A stretch of 64,000 nt of DNA from Lachnospira rogosae (GTDB lineage: Bacteria > Bacillota > Clostridia > Lachnospirales > Lachnospiraceae): the NCBI RefSeq assembly GCF_040096455.1, contig NZ_JBBMER010000009.1, positions 1 to 64,000 on the forward strand, given 5' to 3'. Below the pieces are notes generated by a model. It searched no databases. It was not told where the DNA came from and saw only the letters and a list, made by a program, of their open reading frames with translations. Position 1 is the first letter of the stretch. Each line of letters begins with the position of its first letter. The position numbers and the translations under genes were made by a program. Positions 1 to 9,918 of the stretch are shown here, piece after piece.

Positions 1-294
1 AAGAAGGACGTTTCCTGCTAGCAGGAAAAAGGCCTTATTGCAATCGATTCGAGGAGCACCGCGACAGTGACAGAAGCGGAAGCTTCTGGAACGCCATCGT
101 TACGAGTTGAGCGAAGTGTAACGTATTGTAATATGCGATGAGAATGGATTGAAAGAAGGACGTTTCCTGCTAGCAGGAAAAAGGCCTTATTGCAATCGAT
201 TCGAGGAGCACCGCGACAGTGACAGAAGCAGAAGCTTCTGGAACGCCATCGTTACGAGTTAAGCGAAGTGTAACGTATTGTAATACGCGATGAG
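1..294. repeat. Two tandem copies of a 152-bp repeat upstream of dnaX
   Basis: Positions 1-142 match 153-294 with only three visible substitutions, so the period is 152 bp. Each copy carries an 18-bp perfect palindrome TTTCCTGCTAGCAGGAAA (11-28 and 163-180), a CAGAAG/CTTCTG inverted pair and a CGTTAC/GTAACG inverted pair. The unit looks more GC-rich than the neighbouring genes. The left copy begins at the window edge, so more copies may lie to the left. There is no spacer-repeat pattern of a CRISPR array and no ORF with a recognisable product. Its function is unknown. Confidence 0.85.
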
Positions 295-328
295 CGAAAC
301 ACCTCTTCAGAAAGGAAGTCCTCTAAGT

Positions 329-1990
329 ATGTCATATCAGGCCCTATACAGAAAGTGGCGTCCTGACACCTTTGAAGATGTTAAAGGTCAGGATCATATA
401 GTTACAACATTAAAAAATCAGATATTGGCAGACAGAATAGGACACGCATACCTTTTCTGTGGTACCAGGGGAACTGGCAAGACGAGTGTTGCAAAGATAT
501 TTGCCAGGGCAGTTAACTGCGAACACCCGGTTAATGGAAGTCCATGTGGCGAATGTCCTGCATGTAAGGCAATTGCAGCAGGAACGTCTATGAATGTAAT
601 AGAGATTGATGCGGCATCTAATAATGGTGTCGATAATATAAGAGAGATAAGAGAAGAAGTACAATACTCTCCAACAGAAGGGAAGTACAAAGTATATATA
701 ATAGATGAGGTTCATATGCTGTCTATAGGAGCGTTCAATGCACTGTTAAAGACACTTGAAGAACCACCTGCATATGTAATATTTATACTTGCAACAACAG
801 AGGCGGCTAAGATACCGATAACTATTATGTCGCGCTGTCAAAGATATGATTTTCACAGAATATCAATAGAAACAATAGCAGACAGGCTCACTCAGCTTAT
901 GAAAGCAGAGAATATAAGCGTTGAGGATAGGGCAATAAAATATGTAGCCAAAGCGGCTGATGGTTCTATGCGAGATGCACTCAGTCTGTTAGACCAGTGC
1001 ATAGCATTTTATCTTGGCAAAGAGCTTAAGTATGAAAATGTACTTGACGTGCTTGGAGCAGTTGATACAGAAGTGTTCAGCAAGATGTATAAGACAATAA
1101 AGACATCAGATGTTGCAGGCTGTATGAATCTTATGGAAGACATAATTATGCAGGGCAGGGATTTGTCTCAGTTTGTGACAGATTTTGTGTGGTATTTAAG
1201 AAATCTTCTGCTGATTAAGACAACAGATGATATAGATAAGATAGAAGATGTTATCGAGGTATCCAAGGATAATATTAAGGATATGATAGAAGATGCCAGG
1301 GACGTAGATGTTGACAGTATAATGCGTCATATAAGAGTTCTGTCAGAGCTTTCCAATGAGATGAAGTATGCAACGCAGAAGAGAGTTAAGGCAGAGGTAG
1401 CTTTTATTAAGCTTATGAAGCCGGCCATGGAAAGTCCTAAGGATATGCAGGAGCTTGCAGGCAGGGTAAATGACCTTGAGAACCAGTTAAGTGAAGCTCT
1501 TAGTAAATTACAGTCAGGTGCATATATAACTAAGGATATGCTTGATAATATGTCATTACAGTCAGGTGGTGCTGGTGCTTTAGGCACTGGCAGCAGGAAT
1601 GATGTAGTACAGGAAGAAAAGCCTGTTCTTAGAAGAAATTATGATGCAGTCACAGATGATATAAAGCAGATAGCAGGACAGTGGAGTCAGATAGTGGCTT
1701 CAATGGATGATGCACTGCTTATGAATTTGTTAAAGCAGGCTGATGTTACTGTAACAGAGGATGGTAATAGCCTTGAGATTATGGTAAAATCTATTAGTGG
1801 TTATAACGTGATAAGCAGGGAAGAAACAATCGCTAAGATAGAAGAGCTTATCGAAGAAAGAACAGGTATATCAGTAAGAGTGGTATGCACAAGAATTGAT
1901 GAAGATGAGGATTTTAACAGGCGTTATATAGCATTAGAGGAGCTTGTTGGAATGGATATCGAAATAGATGATAAGGAGGAATTTATATAA
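329..1990 (+). CDS. dnaX: DNA polymerase III subunit gamma/tau
   Basis: This is the clamp-loader ATPase of the replicative polymerase. It loads the beta clamp and couples polymerase to helicase. The N-terminus has the family's usual MSYQALYRKWRP opening, a Walker A GTRGTGKT at residues 45-52, a four-cysteine zinc site (Cys64, Cys73, Cys76, Cys79), a Walker B IIDEVHML near 121-128, and the sensor SRCQRYDF region. The C-terminus is a variable tau-like tail with low-complexity linkers. An in-frame ATG at 290 lies inside the upstream tandem repeat. The start at 329 is preferred because AGGAAG at 313-318 sits about 10 nt before it and the protein then begins like its homologues. The stop overlaps the next ATG (TAATG), so ybaB is translationally coupled. 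The order dnaX-ybaB-recR is classic in Firmicutes. Confidence 0.96.
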   Translation: MSYQALYRKWRPDTFEDVKGQDHIVTTLKNQILADRIGHAYLFCGTRGTGKTSVAKIFARAVNCEHPVNGSPCGECPACKAIAAGTSMNVIEIDAASNNGVDNIREIREEVQYSPTEGKYKVYIIDEVHMLSIGAFNALLKTLEEPPAYVIFILATTEAAKIPITIMSRCQRYDFHRISIETIADRLTQLMKAENISVEDRAIKYVAKAADGSMRDALSLLDQCIAFYLGKELKYENVLDVLGAVDTEVFSKMYKTIKTSDVAGCMNLMEDIIMQGRDLSQFVTDFVWYLRNLLLIKTTDDIDKIEDVIEVSKDNIKDMIEDARDVDVDSIMRHIRVLSELSNEMKYATQKRVKAEVAFIKLMKPAMESPKDMQELAGRVNDLENQLSEALSKLQSGAYITKDMLDNMSLQSGGAGALGTGSRNDVVQEEKPVLRRNYDAVTDDIKQIAGQWSQIVASMDDALLMNLLKQADVTVTEDGNSLEIMVKSISGYNVISREETIAKIEELIEERTGISVRVVCTRIDEDEDFNRRYIALEELVGMDIEIDDKEEFI

Positions 1991-2340
1991 TGGCTAAAAG
2001 AGGTGGATTTCCAGGAGGAATGCCTGGCAATATGAACAATCTTATGAAGCAGGCACAGAGAATGCAAAGACAGATGGAGGAACAGCAGGCAGCTCTTGAG
2101 TCTAAAGAATTCACAGCTACAGCAGGTGGCGGAGTTGTTGAAGTTACTGTAACAGGTAAAAGAGAAGTGACTAAGGTTAAGATTGATCCAGAAGCAGTTG
2201 ATCCAGATGATGTAGAAATGTTAGAGGATTTAATAGTTGCTGCAACTAACGAAGCACTTCGTAAATGCGAAGAAGAATCACAGGCTTCTATGTCTAAGAT
2301 AACAGGTGGTCTTTCAGGACTTGGAGGAGGCCTTTTCTAA
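1990..2340 (+). CDS. ybaB: YbaB/EbfC family nucleoid-associated protein
   Basis: This is a small (116 aa) DNA-binding protein of the YbaB/EbfC family, normally a homodimer that coats DNA. It has the Gly/Met-rich N-terminus (GGFPGGMPGNMNNLMKQAQ), the central VTVTGKREVTKVKIDPE strand region and the acidic DPDDVEMLEDLI helix of the family. It overlaps dnaX by one base and recR by one base (TAATG at both junctions), so the three genes form one coupled operon. The function in recombination or nucleoid structure is inferred from family and position. Confidence 0.93.
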   Translation: MAKRGGFPGGMPGNMNNLMKQAQRMQRQMEEQQAALESKEFTATAGGGVVEVTVTGKREVTKVKIDPEAVDPDDVEMLEDLIVAATNEALRKCEEESQASMSKITGGLSGLGGGLF

Positions 2341-2936
2341 TGGACATATACAGCGGTCATATTAATAAGTTAATAGAGCAGTTGTCAAGATTACCAGGGG
2401 TTGGGGCTAAGAGTGCCCAGCGCCTGGCATTTCACATTATAAATATGCCTAAAGAAGAAGTTGAGGGCATAGCCAATGCAATGATTAGTGCTAAAGAGCA
2501 TATACATTACTGTAAAGAATGTTATACGCTTACTGATGAGGAACTTTGTCCTATATGCAAAGATCCTAACAGAAATCACAAGCAGATTATGGTCGTTGAA
2601 CAGACAAGGGATATGGCAGCATACGAAAAGACAGGAAAGTATGAGGGCGTGTATCATGTACTTCACGGGGCTATAAGTCCAATGCTTGGAATAGGCCCAT
2701 CAGATATTAAGCTGGCAGAACTTATGAAGCGTCTTCAGAAAGATGTAGACGAGGTAATAATCGCTACGAACTCTAATCTTGAGGGAGAAACAACAGCTAT
2801 GTATATAAGTAAGATGATAAAGCAGGCAGGCATAAAGGTTACAAGAATAGCCAGTGGAGTGCCTGTAGGCGGTGACCTTGAATATATAGATGAGGTTACA
2901 CTCTTAAGAGCACTTGAAGGCAGGACAGAATTATAA
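2340..2936 (+). CDS. recR: Recombination mediator protein RecR
   Basis: RecR works with RecF/RecO to load RecA on gapped DNA. The 198-residue protein has the helix-hairpin-helix LSRLPGVGAKSAQRLAF (about 16-32), a C4 zinc finger (HYCKEC...CPIC, about 57-72) and a Toprim domain starting at QIMVVEQTRDM. Length and domain order are normal for the family. It is the last gene of the dnaX-ybaB-recR operon; 136 bp separate it from the next gene, and no clear terminator is visible there. Confidence 0.96.
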   Translation: MDIYSGHINKLIEQLSRLPGVGAKSAQRLAFHIINMPKEEVEGIANAMISAKEHIHYCKECYTLTDEELCPICKDPNRNHKQIMVVEQTRDMAAYEKTGKYEGVYHVLHGAISPMLGIGPSDIKLAELMKRLQKDVDEVIIATNSNLEGETTAMYISKMIKQAGIKVTRIASGVPVGGDLEYIDEVTLLRALEGRTEL

Positions 2937-3072
2937 CCATTTAATATATGGAGTTGAAGTTCTGTATAATTGCAACTTAATTAGGTGTATTGAAAAGATA
3001 TAAAAGTTACATATTAATATTGAATAAATCGGACATATGCAGAATGGCATAATGATATGAAGAGGTATACAT

Positions 3073-4605
3073 ATGGCGGAGAATATGATTGGAGAGATAA
3101 TAACAGAGCACAGGGAAAGAATGCTTAATCTTAAGAAATATTATCCTTTTTTCAGGCTTATTGATACTTCATTTTCCCAGTTTAAGGAGGGCAGATATGA
3201 AGCACTTGATATGGGATATATCGTGATGGCTGTTCTGCGTTTTTTTATTGAGGAAAATAACTTCAAGGAAAAGGAAGTTACATACAAGGAGTATCAGGAG
3301 TTCTTTAATAACATAATAAGGCACGACTTTGATATGAAGCTTACTGAGGAAGAAAGCAGGGAAGTGGCAGATTATGTCTTTGATAAGATGAAGAATGAGG
3401 GAAAGCCATTTGAGTATGCGTATTATGACCCTGTGGAGAAGAAGAAGAGAGTATCAAGGGTTAAGCTTATAGAAAGTACAATAAAAGATAATACTGTGTG
3501 GTACAGTATAAGTGCTGATGCGGTCGAGTTTTATCTTGATACGAAAGAGATTAAGGACGAAAGCCGTATAAGCGTGTCACAGCTCCTTTTGGAGAAAATG
3601 ATTAATTCCAATAACTTTAAAGGCGGAGTAGAGGTTATAGAAAGAATTAATGAGGAAGTTGGAAGGCTTAAGGTTAAGAAGAATGAAGTTATGGATATGC
3701 TTTCCAAAGATGTAAAGACAGGACTTGAACATTATGAGGATTTTGTCAATACAGGAATGAAATGGTTCGTTGATGAGGAGAAGCTTTTTAAGAAGAACAA
3801 GGAACTTATTGACAAGGCAATAGAAAGGCTTGAGAGTAATTCATCAGCGACAGAAAGCTATTACAGGACATTAAAAGAAATCCATTATCTTGAGGACCAG
3901 CTTAAAATAGCAATGAACAAGCACGCGGAACTTCTTCGTGACTGTACTGATATGCAGAATAAGACAGATGAGGCAGTAAAGAAAGCAAAGCTTTCAAGGC
4001 TTCGTCCACATATGGATTTCACAGCTACACTCTCAGATATGATTAGGACAGATGATGCTTCATTGTTGGCATTTATAATAGAGCCGCTGTTAAAGCTTAA
4101 TATAAAGAAGACATTTGACATAAAGACAATAGATGAAGCACTTCTTGTAAAGCCGGCAAGATATGATAAGAAGGAATATGTAACAGAGGACACACCAGAA
4201 GATATAGTATATGAAGATGAGATAGAAGATGAAAGAATAAGACATAATTACATCTTTATAATGAATAATCTTAAGGAGTGTATTAACAGGAAATGTATGA
4301 ATAAATCGGACATTTTAACGCTTGGAGAATTCAATAATATAATGTCAGAAGCTTATGGAGAGGAAATTCTTAATAATGCTGATTACTACTCTTTCTTTGT
4401 TAATCTGTGCCAGAAGGACAGCTATGTTATCGGTGGAGATAATATGCAGTCAGAAACATTTCTTGATGACATATTAAAGGAGGGTTTTGAAGGAAGTGAG
4501 CCTGTACATATAATTATGGAAAAGGGAACAGATGAAATAATAGATTACACCAATGTGCAGGTAATGAATATTACATTCAGAAAAGAGGCAGACGATGGAA
4601 AATAG
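3073..4605 (+). CDS. Wadjet JetA-like (MukF/kleisin-type) SMC accessory protein
   Basis: This 510-residue protein is the first gene of an SMC operon. It opens with a winged-helix-like segment (RLIDTSFSQFKEGRYEALDMGYIVMAVLRFFIEENN), followed by long charged helices (about 190-320) and an acidic C-terminal region. Length, position and character fit JetA/MksF-type kleisins (the DUF5716-like JetA group as I recall it) that bridge SMC heads. No enzymatic motif is visible. The start at 3073 has AGAGGT just upstream. The 3' end overlaps the next gene by 11 bp (4595-4605), indicating coupled translation. Assignment rests mainly on gene order with an SMC-like third gene; a profile search would settle it. 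Confidence 0.7.
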   Translation: MAENMIGEIITEHRERMLNLKKYYPFFRLIDTSFSQFKEGRYEALDMGYIVMAVLRFFIEENNFKEKEVTYKEYQEFFNNIIRHDFDMKLTEEESREVADYVFDKMKNEGKPFEYAYYDPVEKKKRVSRVKLIESTIKDNTVWYSISADAVEFYLDTKEIKDESRISVSQLLLEKMINSNNFKGGVEVIERINEEVGRLKVKKNEVMDMLSKDVKTGLEHYEDFVNTGMKWFVDEEKLFKKNKELIDKAIERLESNSSATESYYRTLKEIHYLEDQLKIAMNKHAELLRDCTDMQNKTDEAVKKAKLSRLRPHMDFTATLSDMIRTDDASLLAFIIEPLLKLNIKKTFDIKTIDEALLVKPARYDKKEYVTEDTPEDIVYEDEIEDERIRHNYIFIMNNLKECINRKCMNKSDILTLGEFNNIMSEAYGEEILNNADYYSFFVNLCQKDSYVIGGDNMQSETFLDDILKEGFEGSEPVHIIMEKGTDEIIDYTNVQVMNITFRKEADDGK

Positions 4606-5299
4606 AAATCTTGAAAAAGCATTGGATATAGTATCGAAGCTTATAACAGGTGAAGAACTTACTGAGCGTGGTGACAATAGTTCTTTATATCAGGAATATA
4701 ACAACAATGCAGAAATCTATGACATAGTACATGTGTCACTTAAGAAGCTTAACCTTTCAATATATGAGTATAATAATGGACTATATGTCAGTGCAGGAGA
4801 GAACAACAGGGTGTTTGGCTATACGAATGAAGAACTGCGTAAAGAACTTGGCATTAAAGTGAATAAAGATTTATATATGGCATATTTTGTTATATACAAT
4901 ATTATAACAGAATTCTATACGGCATCATCTAATACGACTTATGTTGAGTTCGTAAAGGTTGAGGATATTGTTAAAAATGTTGATTATTCGGTGTCAGCAA
5001 TTATAGATAAGAAGCTTGGAATGATTATTGATGATATAGAGGAGAACAGCTTTAAACAGATAGCTTTAAGCTGGGACGAGCTTCCGGTTATAACAGTTGA
5101 AGATACGGCAGATGTAAGAGCCGCAAGAAATTCTAAGACAGGTTTTGTGAAAATGGTACTTAACTTCTGTGTGTCACAGGGGCTTTTAATGGAAGCACAG
5201 TCAAGATATTATCCAACAGACAGATTTAAAGCACTTATCGAGAATTATTTTGATGAATATAAGGGACGTATGGCAGAGATTATGCAGTCTTTGATTTAA
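4595..5299 (+). CDS. Wadjet JetB-like (MukE/KITE-type) SMC accessory protein
   Basis: This 234-residue protein lies between the kleisin-like and SMC-like genes, the position of JetB/MksE in Wadjet/MksBEF operons. The sequence is a helical, tandem winged-helix-like protein (for example VDYSVSAIIDKKLGMIIDD) with no catalytic motif. It probably corresponds to the DUF6063-type JetB group, but that name is from memory and not from a search. The 11-bp overlap with the upstream gene and the 41-bp gap to the next one show it is part of the same transcript. Predicted role: binding kleisin and regulating SMC loading on DNA. Confidence 0.66.
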   Translation: MENRNLEKALDIVSKLITGEELTERGDNSSLYQEYNNNAEIYDIVHVSLKKLNLSIYEYNNGLYVSAGENNRVFGYTNEELRKELGIKVNKDLYMAYFVIYNIITEFYTASSNTTYVEFVKVEDIVKNVDYSVSAIIDKKLGMIIDDIEENSFKQIALSWDELPVITVEDTADVRAARNSKTGFVKMVLNFCVSQGLLMEAQSRYYPTDRFKALIENYFDEYKGRMAEIMQSLI

Positions 5300-5340
5300 C
5301 AGCTTAAGAATGTACTATGTAGTGCAGGAAAGAGGTAGAT

Positions 5341-8300
5341 ATGCCACAGATTAATAGAATAAGAGTTAATAATGTTAAATATAATTTTGGAACGCAGTTC
5401 TATGATGATTTTATAATGCGTTTTAATTGCAGAAATACAATGTATGACCTTGCTAACGGTGGTGGAAAGAGTCTTTTAATGCTTCTTCTTATGCAGAATA
5501 TGATTCCTAATTGCACACTTGATGAGAAACAGCCTATAGAGAAGCTTTTCAGAAAAGGGAGTGACAACACCTGTATACACTCGCTTGTTGAGTGGAAGCT
5601 TGATAACAATGCAGTTAAAGACGGTTTCAGATATATGACAACAGGCTTTTGTGCAAGAAAGGCAAGAGATGCGAAGGATGAAGAAAATGTTACTGACGGC
5701 ACAGATACATTAACACAGGCACAGGCTTCATCATCTGATAATACAAGTGTAGAGTATTTCAATTACTGCATTTTCTATAGAAAGTTCGGGGAAAATGACA
5801 TAAAGAACCTGCCGCTTGCTGTTAATGGTGAGAGGGTTACTTATAATGGCTTAAAGGCGTATTTAAGAGAAGCGGAGAAGTCAGATTATAACATTAAAGT
5901 ATACATTTTTGACAGAAAGGGGGACTACCAGAGCTTTATATCACGTTACGGAATATATGAAAGTGCGTGGGAGATAGTAAGAGGCATCAATAAGACAGAG
6001 GGACACGTAAGAACTTATTTTGAGACTAATTACAGGACAAGCAGAAAGGTCGTTGAGGACCTTCTTATAGAGGAGATTATACAGAAGTCTTACAATAACA
6101 GGCTTTCAGTTGATAATGATGACTCTATGATGGCAAAGACACTACTTGATATTAAGGATAAGCTTATAGAACTTTCCAAGAAGAACAGTCAGATTAATGA
6201 TTATGATAATCAGATAGAGGCTTTAACATATTTTAAAGATTATATTGCGACATATAAGGAATTCTATTCTAATAAAAGCAATATAGAGGACAAGCTTGCC
6301 AATATGCTCTTATCAGTGATTAATGCTGAGGGCAGAAAAGAAGCAGAGCTTTCAGAACATAATGAAAAAGAGCAGGAGCTTTATAATGAACTTTCTGATA
6401 AGAAATATAAGATAGCAGTAGCCAATGTATTAAAGGAAAAGAAGTCATTAAATGAGCTTGATAAGCTTGTCAAGGAAGCACTTTCAGATAGAAATAAGAA
6501 AGAGAACCAGATAAAGACTGCAAGGGAAAAGCTTATGCTTTTAGAGGCAGCTAATAATTATTGTGACTATATCAATTACGAAAAAGAACTTGTTAAAGTT
6601 AATACTGCAATTGACAGCCGTATGATAGAGGACGAGGACATAGCGGCAGAATTAAACAGGCTTGCAGCTATATATAAGCAGTATTATGACAAGGCAGAAA
6701 AAGAACTTTCAGCTAAGACAGCTAAAGCAGCTATAGATGAGAAGAATTTAAGAGATGAACTTAAAAAGGCAGACGATAAACATCAGGAAGCAAAGAATAA
6801 CTGTGCTGTTATACATGGGCAGGAAAGCACTGTAAAACAGCATATTGAAAAGGACGAGAAAGAGCTTAAAAGGCTTGCTGACGCTTATGGAATACTGATT
6901 GTTGATGATATTATATCCAAGATAGAGGAATTAAGGGTACAGCATAATGGTATTCTTAAGGCGGAGGCTCTTTTAGAGGAAAACATTAAAGAAACAACCA
7001 AGTCGGTATACAAGACAGAGGAAAAGATTAATATTGCTGAGTCTAATATTGCGATGTTAGATGAAAGAATTGACCAACTTCAATCACAGATTATAAGCAG
7101 GCAGGAGAATGAGAGCAAGCTTAAGGATTTGCAGAGAATATATGGAATTGGAGGAGCTGACAGATTAAAAGAAGGCATTTTCAAAGAATTCTTAAGAATG
7201 AATGACAAATATAATGAAGACAGCCAGAAGGCAGTTAAGCTTGGAAAACTTATAGAAGCAGTAAGTGCAGGTTCTTATTATATAGACAATCCTTCTTACA
7301 ATAAGTTCAGGGAATATCTTAAATCAGTGTGCGGTGAAGCTGTAACAGAAGGTTATAAGTATCTTGAAAATGTAAGCGAACAGCAGAGAAAAGATATTGT
7401 TAAAAGAATACCATTTATCCAGTACAGCTTTGTAATTGACAGTGGTTTTGACAGGTTAAAGGAAGCGGAACTGGAAACTGAAACACAGGATAGTGCTGTA
7501 TATCCGGTAATAAGTGCAGAGGCACTTAAAGATGAAAATGTTAATATAAACAGCGATAAAGTTATATTTGCATTTAATGACATAAGTTATCTTACAGACG
7601 ATAAAAGACGTGATGTAAAGGTACGCATTTTAAGGGAAGAACTTGATAATCTTAACGATACCATAACAAAGCTTAATAGCAGAAAGCAGACAGTTCTTGA
7701 AGATTATGTGCTTTCGGTTAATGCTGGTGATACATCAGCGGAAAAGCTTGATGCACCTGAGGAGCTTCTTAAGAGAAAAAATGATATCAAAGAGAATATC
7801 ACCGCATACAGAGCAGAGCTTGGACGATATAATGATAAGAAGTCACAGGATATGGCAGAACTTGAAAATGTCAGAAAGTCCAAGAAGTCTGTTGAATTAA
7901 ACATAAGCAGATATGAAGAAATTGCAGTTGTAAATGAGAGGGTAACGGCGGGATATGTGACATTAAAACAGCTTACTGAAAAGCTTAAGGCTGCCGAAGC
8001 ACAGATTATAGAATGTGCAGATTATCTTGATAAAATAAGAGAAGACTATATTAAGGCAGATGAGTATAAGACTAATGTTGATAATCAGTATTCACAGCTT
8101 GTAAGCGTCTGGGAAAATACAGTGTCGCATTTTTACAATGAGGGCATTGATTATAATAATGATGGAGCGGATAAGATTAACCCTGACGAACTTACCGCTA
8201 AGATAACAGGTCTTAAAGACATTTTGGCTAATAAGAATTCAGATGTTTCTGATAAGGAAAATCTTAGAAAGCACCTGAAAGCTTCTGTTGATAAATGTAT

Positions 8301-9801
8301 TGAAGCTATTGAGTACAGAGGTCATACATTAGAAGAACTTAAGGGGATGTATGAGACTGGAACAATATCTGTAAGTGACAGGACAAAGCTTATGGGGCTT
8401 AACAATGAACTGCACGAGTATCAGAAGGAATATGATGAAGGAAGCAGGGAGACAGAAGCTAAAGAAGCACTTCTTAACAGACTTGAGGGAAGTATTGCAC
8501 ACGCTAAGAGCCAGATTGAGGAAAAATATGGACGATATGAAGAATTTGAGTGTGACAATCCTGAAAAGTTCGCAGATGATATGTCTGTGGCAGTAGCAGA
8601 ATTAGAGAAGAATATAGAAAAGTATGCACAGTTAAGAAAGCATATGTCAGATGAACTCAAAGAGATACAGCTTATAAGAAAAGACCTTGAAAGAATAACA
8701 TATAATGCAGGAATTGATATTGAGAATTATGCAGAATTATCAGAATCGGACATTGAGATTAAAGATTTTGAAAGTGTTGCCAAAGAATACGAGCAGACAG
8801 CAAAAGAGTATTCATCTATATTAAAGCTTGAATACAAGAAAGCTGATGAGTTCAACAAATATAAAACAAAGCTAATAGATGAACTTAAGAACTATAATGG
8901 TGCTGAACTTGCCGTTGAGGTTAATGTATCGGTTGAGCTTCCTGTTAATGCCGCAAAGACAGAACAGCTTGTTAAATCAATAGAGGATACGAATTCATTT
9001 ATTGAACTTGAGAAAGAGCGTGTTCACAAGGGAATAGAGGATATGGAACGTATCAAGGATAACTTTGAGAACAGATGTATACAGACCTGCTGTAATATAA
9101 AGACTGAGCTTGAAAGACTTCCAAAGCTTTCGCATATCAGAATGGACAATGAAGATATTGCAATAATCGGGCTTTATATTCCTTATGTTAGGGAAGAAAT
9201 GTATAAGGACAGAATGTCAGCTTACATTGATGAGACAATTGTTGCAGCAGAAAGCTTTAAGGAGCAGGAAGAACGTTTCAGATATATAAGAAGCAGGCTT
9301 TCATGGAAACGGCTTTTCTCAGTAATTGTAACGGATATGAATTCAGTAAGAATTAATCTTTACAAGAGAGAGAGAATAAAAGACCAGAGCAGATATTTAA
9401 GATATGAGGAAGCTGTAGGCTCAACAGGACAGTCGCAGGGGATATATATACAGTTCCTTATAGCTATTATTAATTATATTTCCAATATGAACACAGTATC
9501 AGATGGACAGCCTTTGGGTAAGACTATATTTATAGATAATCCATTTGGTGCGGCAAAGGATATATATATATGGGAGCCAATCTTTAAACTGCTTGCAGTA
9601 AACCATGTACAGCTCATTGTTCCTGCAAGAGGTGCAACACCGGCGATTACCTCAAGGTTTGATGTTAATTATATACTTGGGCAGAAGATGGCAGACAAAA
9701 GACAGCAGACAGTTGTTGTTGACTATTATAGTAATGTTAAAGAGACTGAATTGGAATACACAAGAATGGACTATGAACAGGCAAGCTTTGATTTCATATA
9801 G
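5341..9801 (+). CDS. SMC-like ATPase, Wadjet JetC/MksB type
   Basis: This is a 1,486-residue SMC/Rad50-type ATPase. The N-terminal head has a Walker A-like ANGGGKS at residues 38-44. Two long coiled-coil stretches (about 270-650 and 780-1270, rich in E/K/L heptads) flank a possible hinge near 650-780. The C-terminal head carries a signature-like STGQSQG (1361-1367) and a Walker B-like IFIDNPFG (Asp1399, Asn1400). Such proteins are loop-extruding DNA motors; in Wadjet they detect and restrain circular plasmid DNA. The position normally held by the catalytic Glu after Walker B Asp appears to be Asn. The gene follows JetA- and JetB-like genes in one operon. Family membership (SMC-like) is clear; the Wadjet subtype is inferred from context. 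Confidence 0.85.
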   Translation: MPQINRIRVNNVKYNFGTQFYDDFIMRFNCRNTMYDLANGGGKSLLMLLLMQNMIPNCTLDEKQPIEKLFRKGSDNTCIHSLVEWKLDNNAVKDGFRYMTTGFCARKARDAKDEENVTDGTDTLTQAQASSSDNTSVEYFNYCIFYRKFGENDIKNLPLAVNGERVTYNGLKAYLREAEKSDYNIKVYIFDRKGDYQSFISRYGIYESAWEIVRGINKTEGHVRTYFETNYRTSRKVVEDLLIEEIIQKSYNNRLSVDNDDSMMAKTLLDIKDKLIELSKKNSQINDYDNQIEALTYFKDYIATYKEFYSNKSNIEDKLANMLLSVINAEGRKEAELSEHNEKEQELYNELSDKKYKIAVANVLKEKKSLNELDKLVKEALSDRNKKENQIKTAREKLMLLEAANNYCDYINYEKELVKVNTAIDSRMIEDEDIAAELNRLAAIYKQYYDKAEKELSAKTAKAAIDEKNLRDELKKADDKHQEAKNNCAVIHGQESTVKQHIEKDEKELKRLADAYGILIVDDIISKIEELRVQHNGILKAEALLEENIKETTKSVYKTEEKINIAESNIAMLDERIDQLQSQIISRQENESKLKDLQRIYGIGGADRLKEGIFKEFLRMNDKYNEDSQKAVKLGKLIEAVSAGSYYIDNPSYNKFREYLKSVCGEAVTEGYKYLENVSEQQRKDIVKRIPFIQYSFVIDSGFDRLKEAELETETQDSAVYPVISAEALKDENVNINSDKVIFAFNDISYLTDDKRRDVKVRILREELDNLNDTITKLNSRKQTVLEDYVLSVNAGDTSAEKLDAPEELLKRKNDIKENITAYRAELGRYNDKKSQDMAELENVRKSKKSVELNISRYEEIAVVNERVTAGYVTLKQLTEKLKAAEAQIIECADYLDKIREDYIKADEYKTNVDNQYSQLVSVWENTVSHFYNEGIDYNNDGADKINPDELTAKITGLKDILANKNSDVSDKENLRKHLKASVDKCIEAIEYRGHTLEELKGMYETGTISVSDRTKLMGLNNELHEYQKEYDEGSRETEAKEALLNRLEGSIAHAKSQIEEKYGRYEEFECDNPEKFADDMSVAVAELEKNIEKYAQLRKHMSDELKEIQLIRKDLERITYNAGIDIENYAELSESDIEIKDFESVAKEYEQTAKEYSSILKLEYKKADEFNKYKTKLIDELKNYNGAELAVEVNVSVELPVNAAKTEQLVKSIEDTNSFIELEKERVHKGIEDMERIKDNFENRCIQTCCNIKTELERLPKLSHIRMDNEDIAIIGLYIPYVREEMYKDRMSAYIDETIVAAESFKEQEERFRYIRSRLSWKRLFSVIVTDMNSVRINLYKRERIKDQSRYLRYEEAVGSTGQSQGIYIQFLIAIINYISNMNTVSDGQPLGKTIFIDNPFGAAKDIYIWEPIFKLLAVNHVQLIVPARGATPAITSRFDVNYILGQKMADKRQQTVVVDYYSNVKETELEYTRMDYEQASFDFI

Positions 9802-9918
9802 CAGGTTTACAAGGATACTTTACTGTGATAAAATTATACGGAATGTTTAAATTGGCATTAATATGCCGTATTATTGGAATTTGAGGGTCGATTCATTGAC
9901 ATAATGGAGGTCTTTAAC

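Noticed and set aside
1..294. CRISPR array
   Set aside because: Only two units of 152 bp that are nearly identical throughout; no short repeat with unique spacers.
290..328. In-frame upstream ATG for dnaX
   Set aside because: It lies in the tandem repeat and lacks a ribosome binding site; 329 has one and gives the normal N-terminus.
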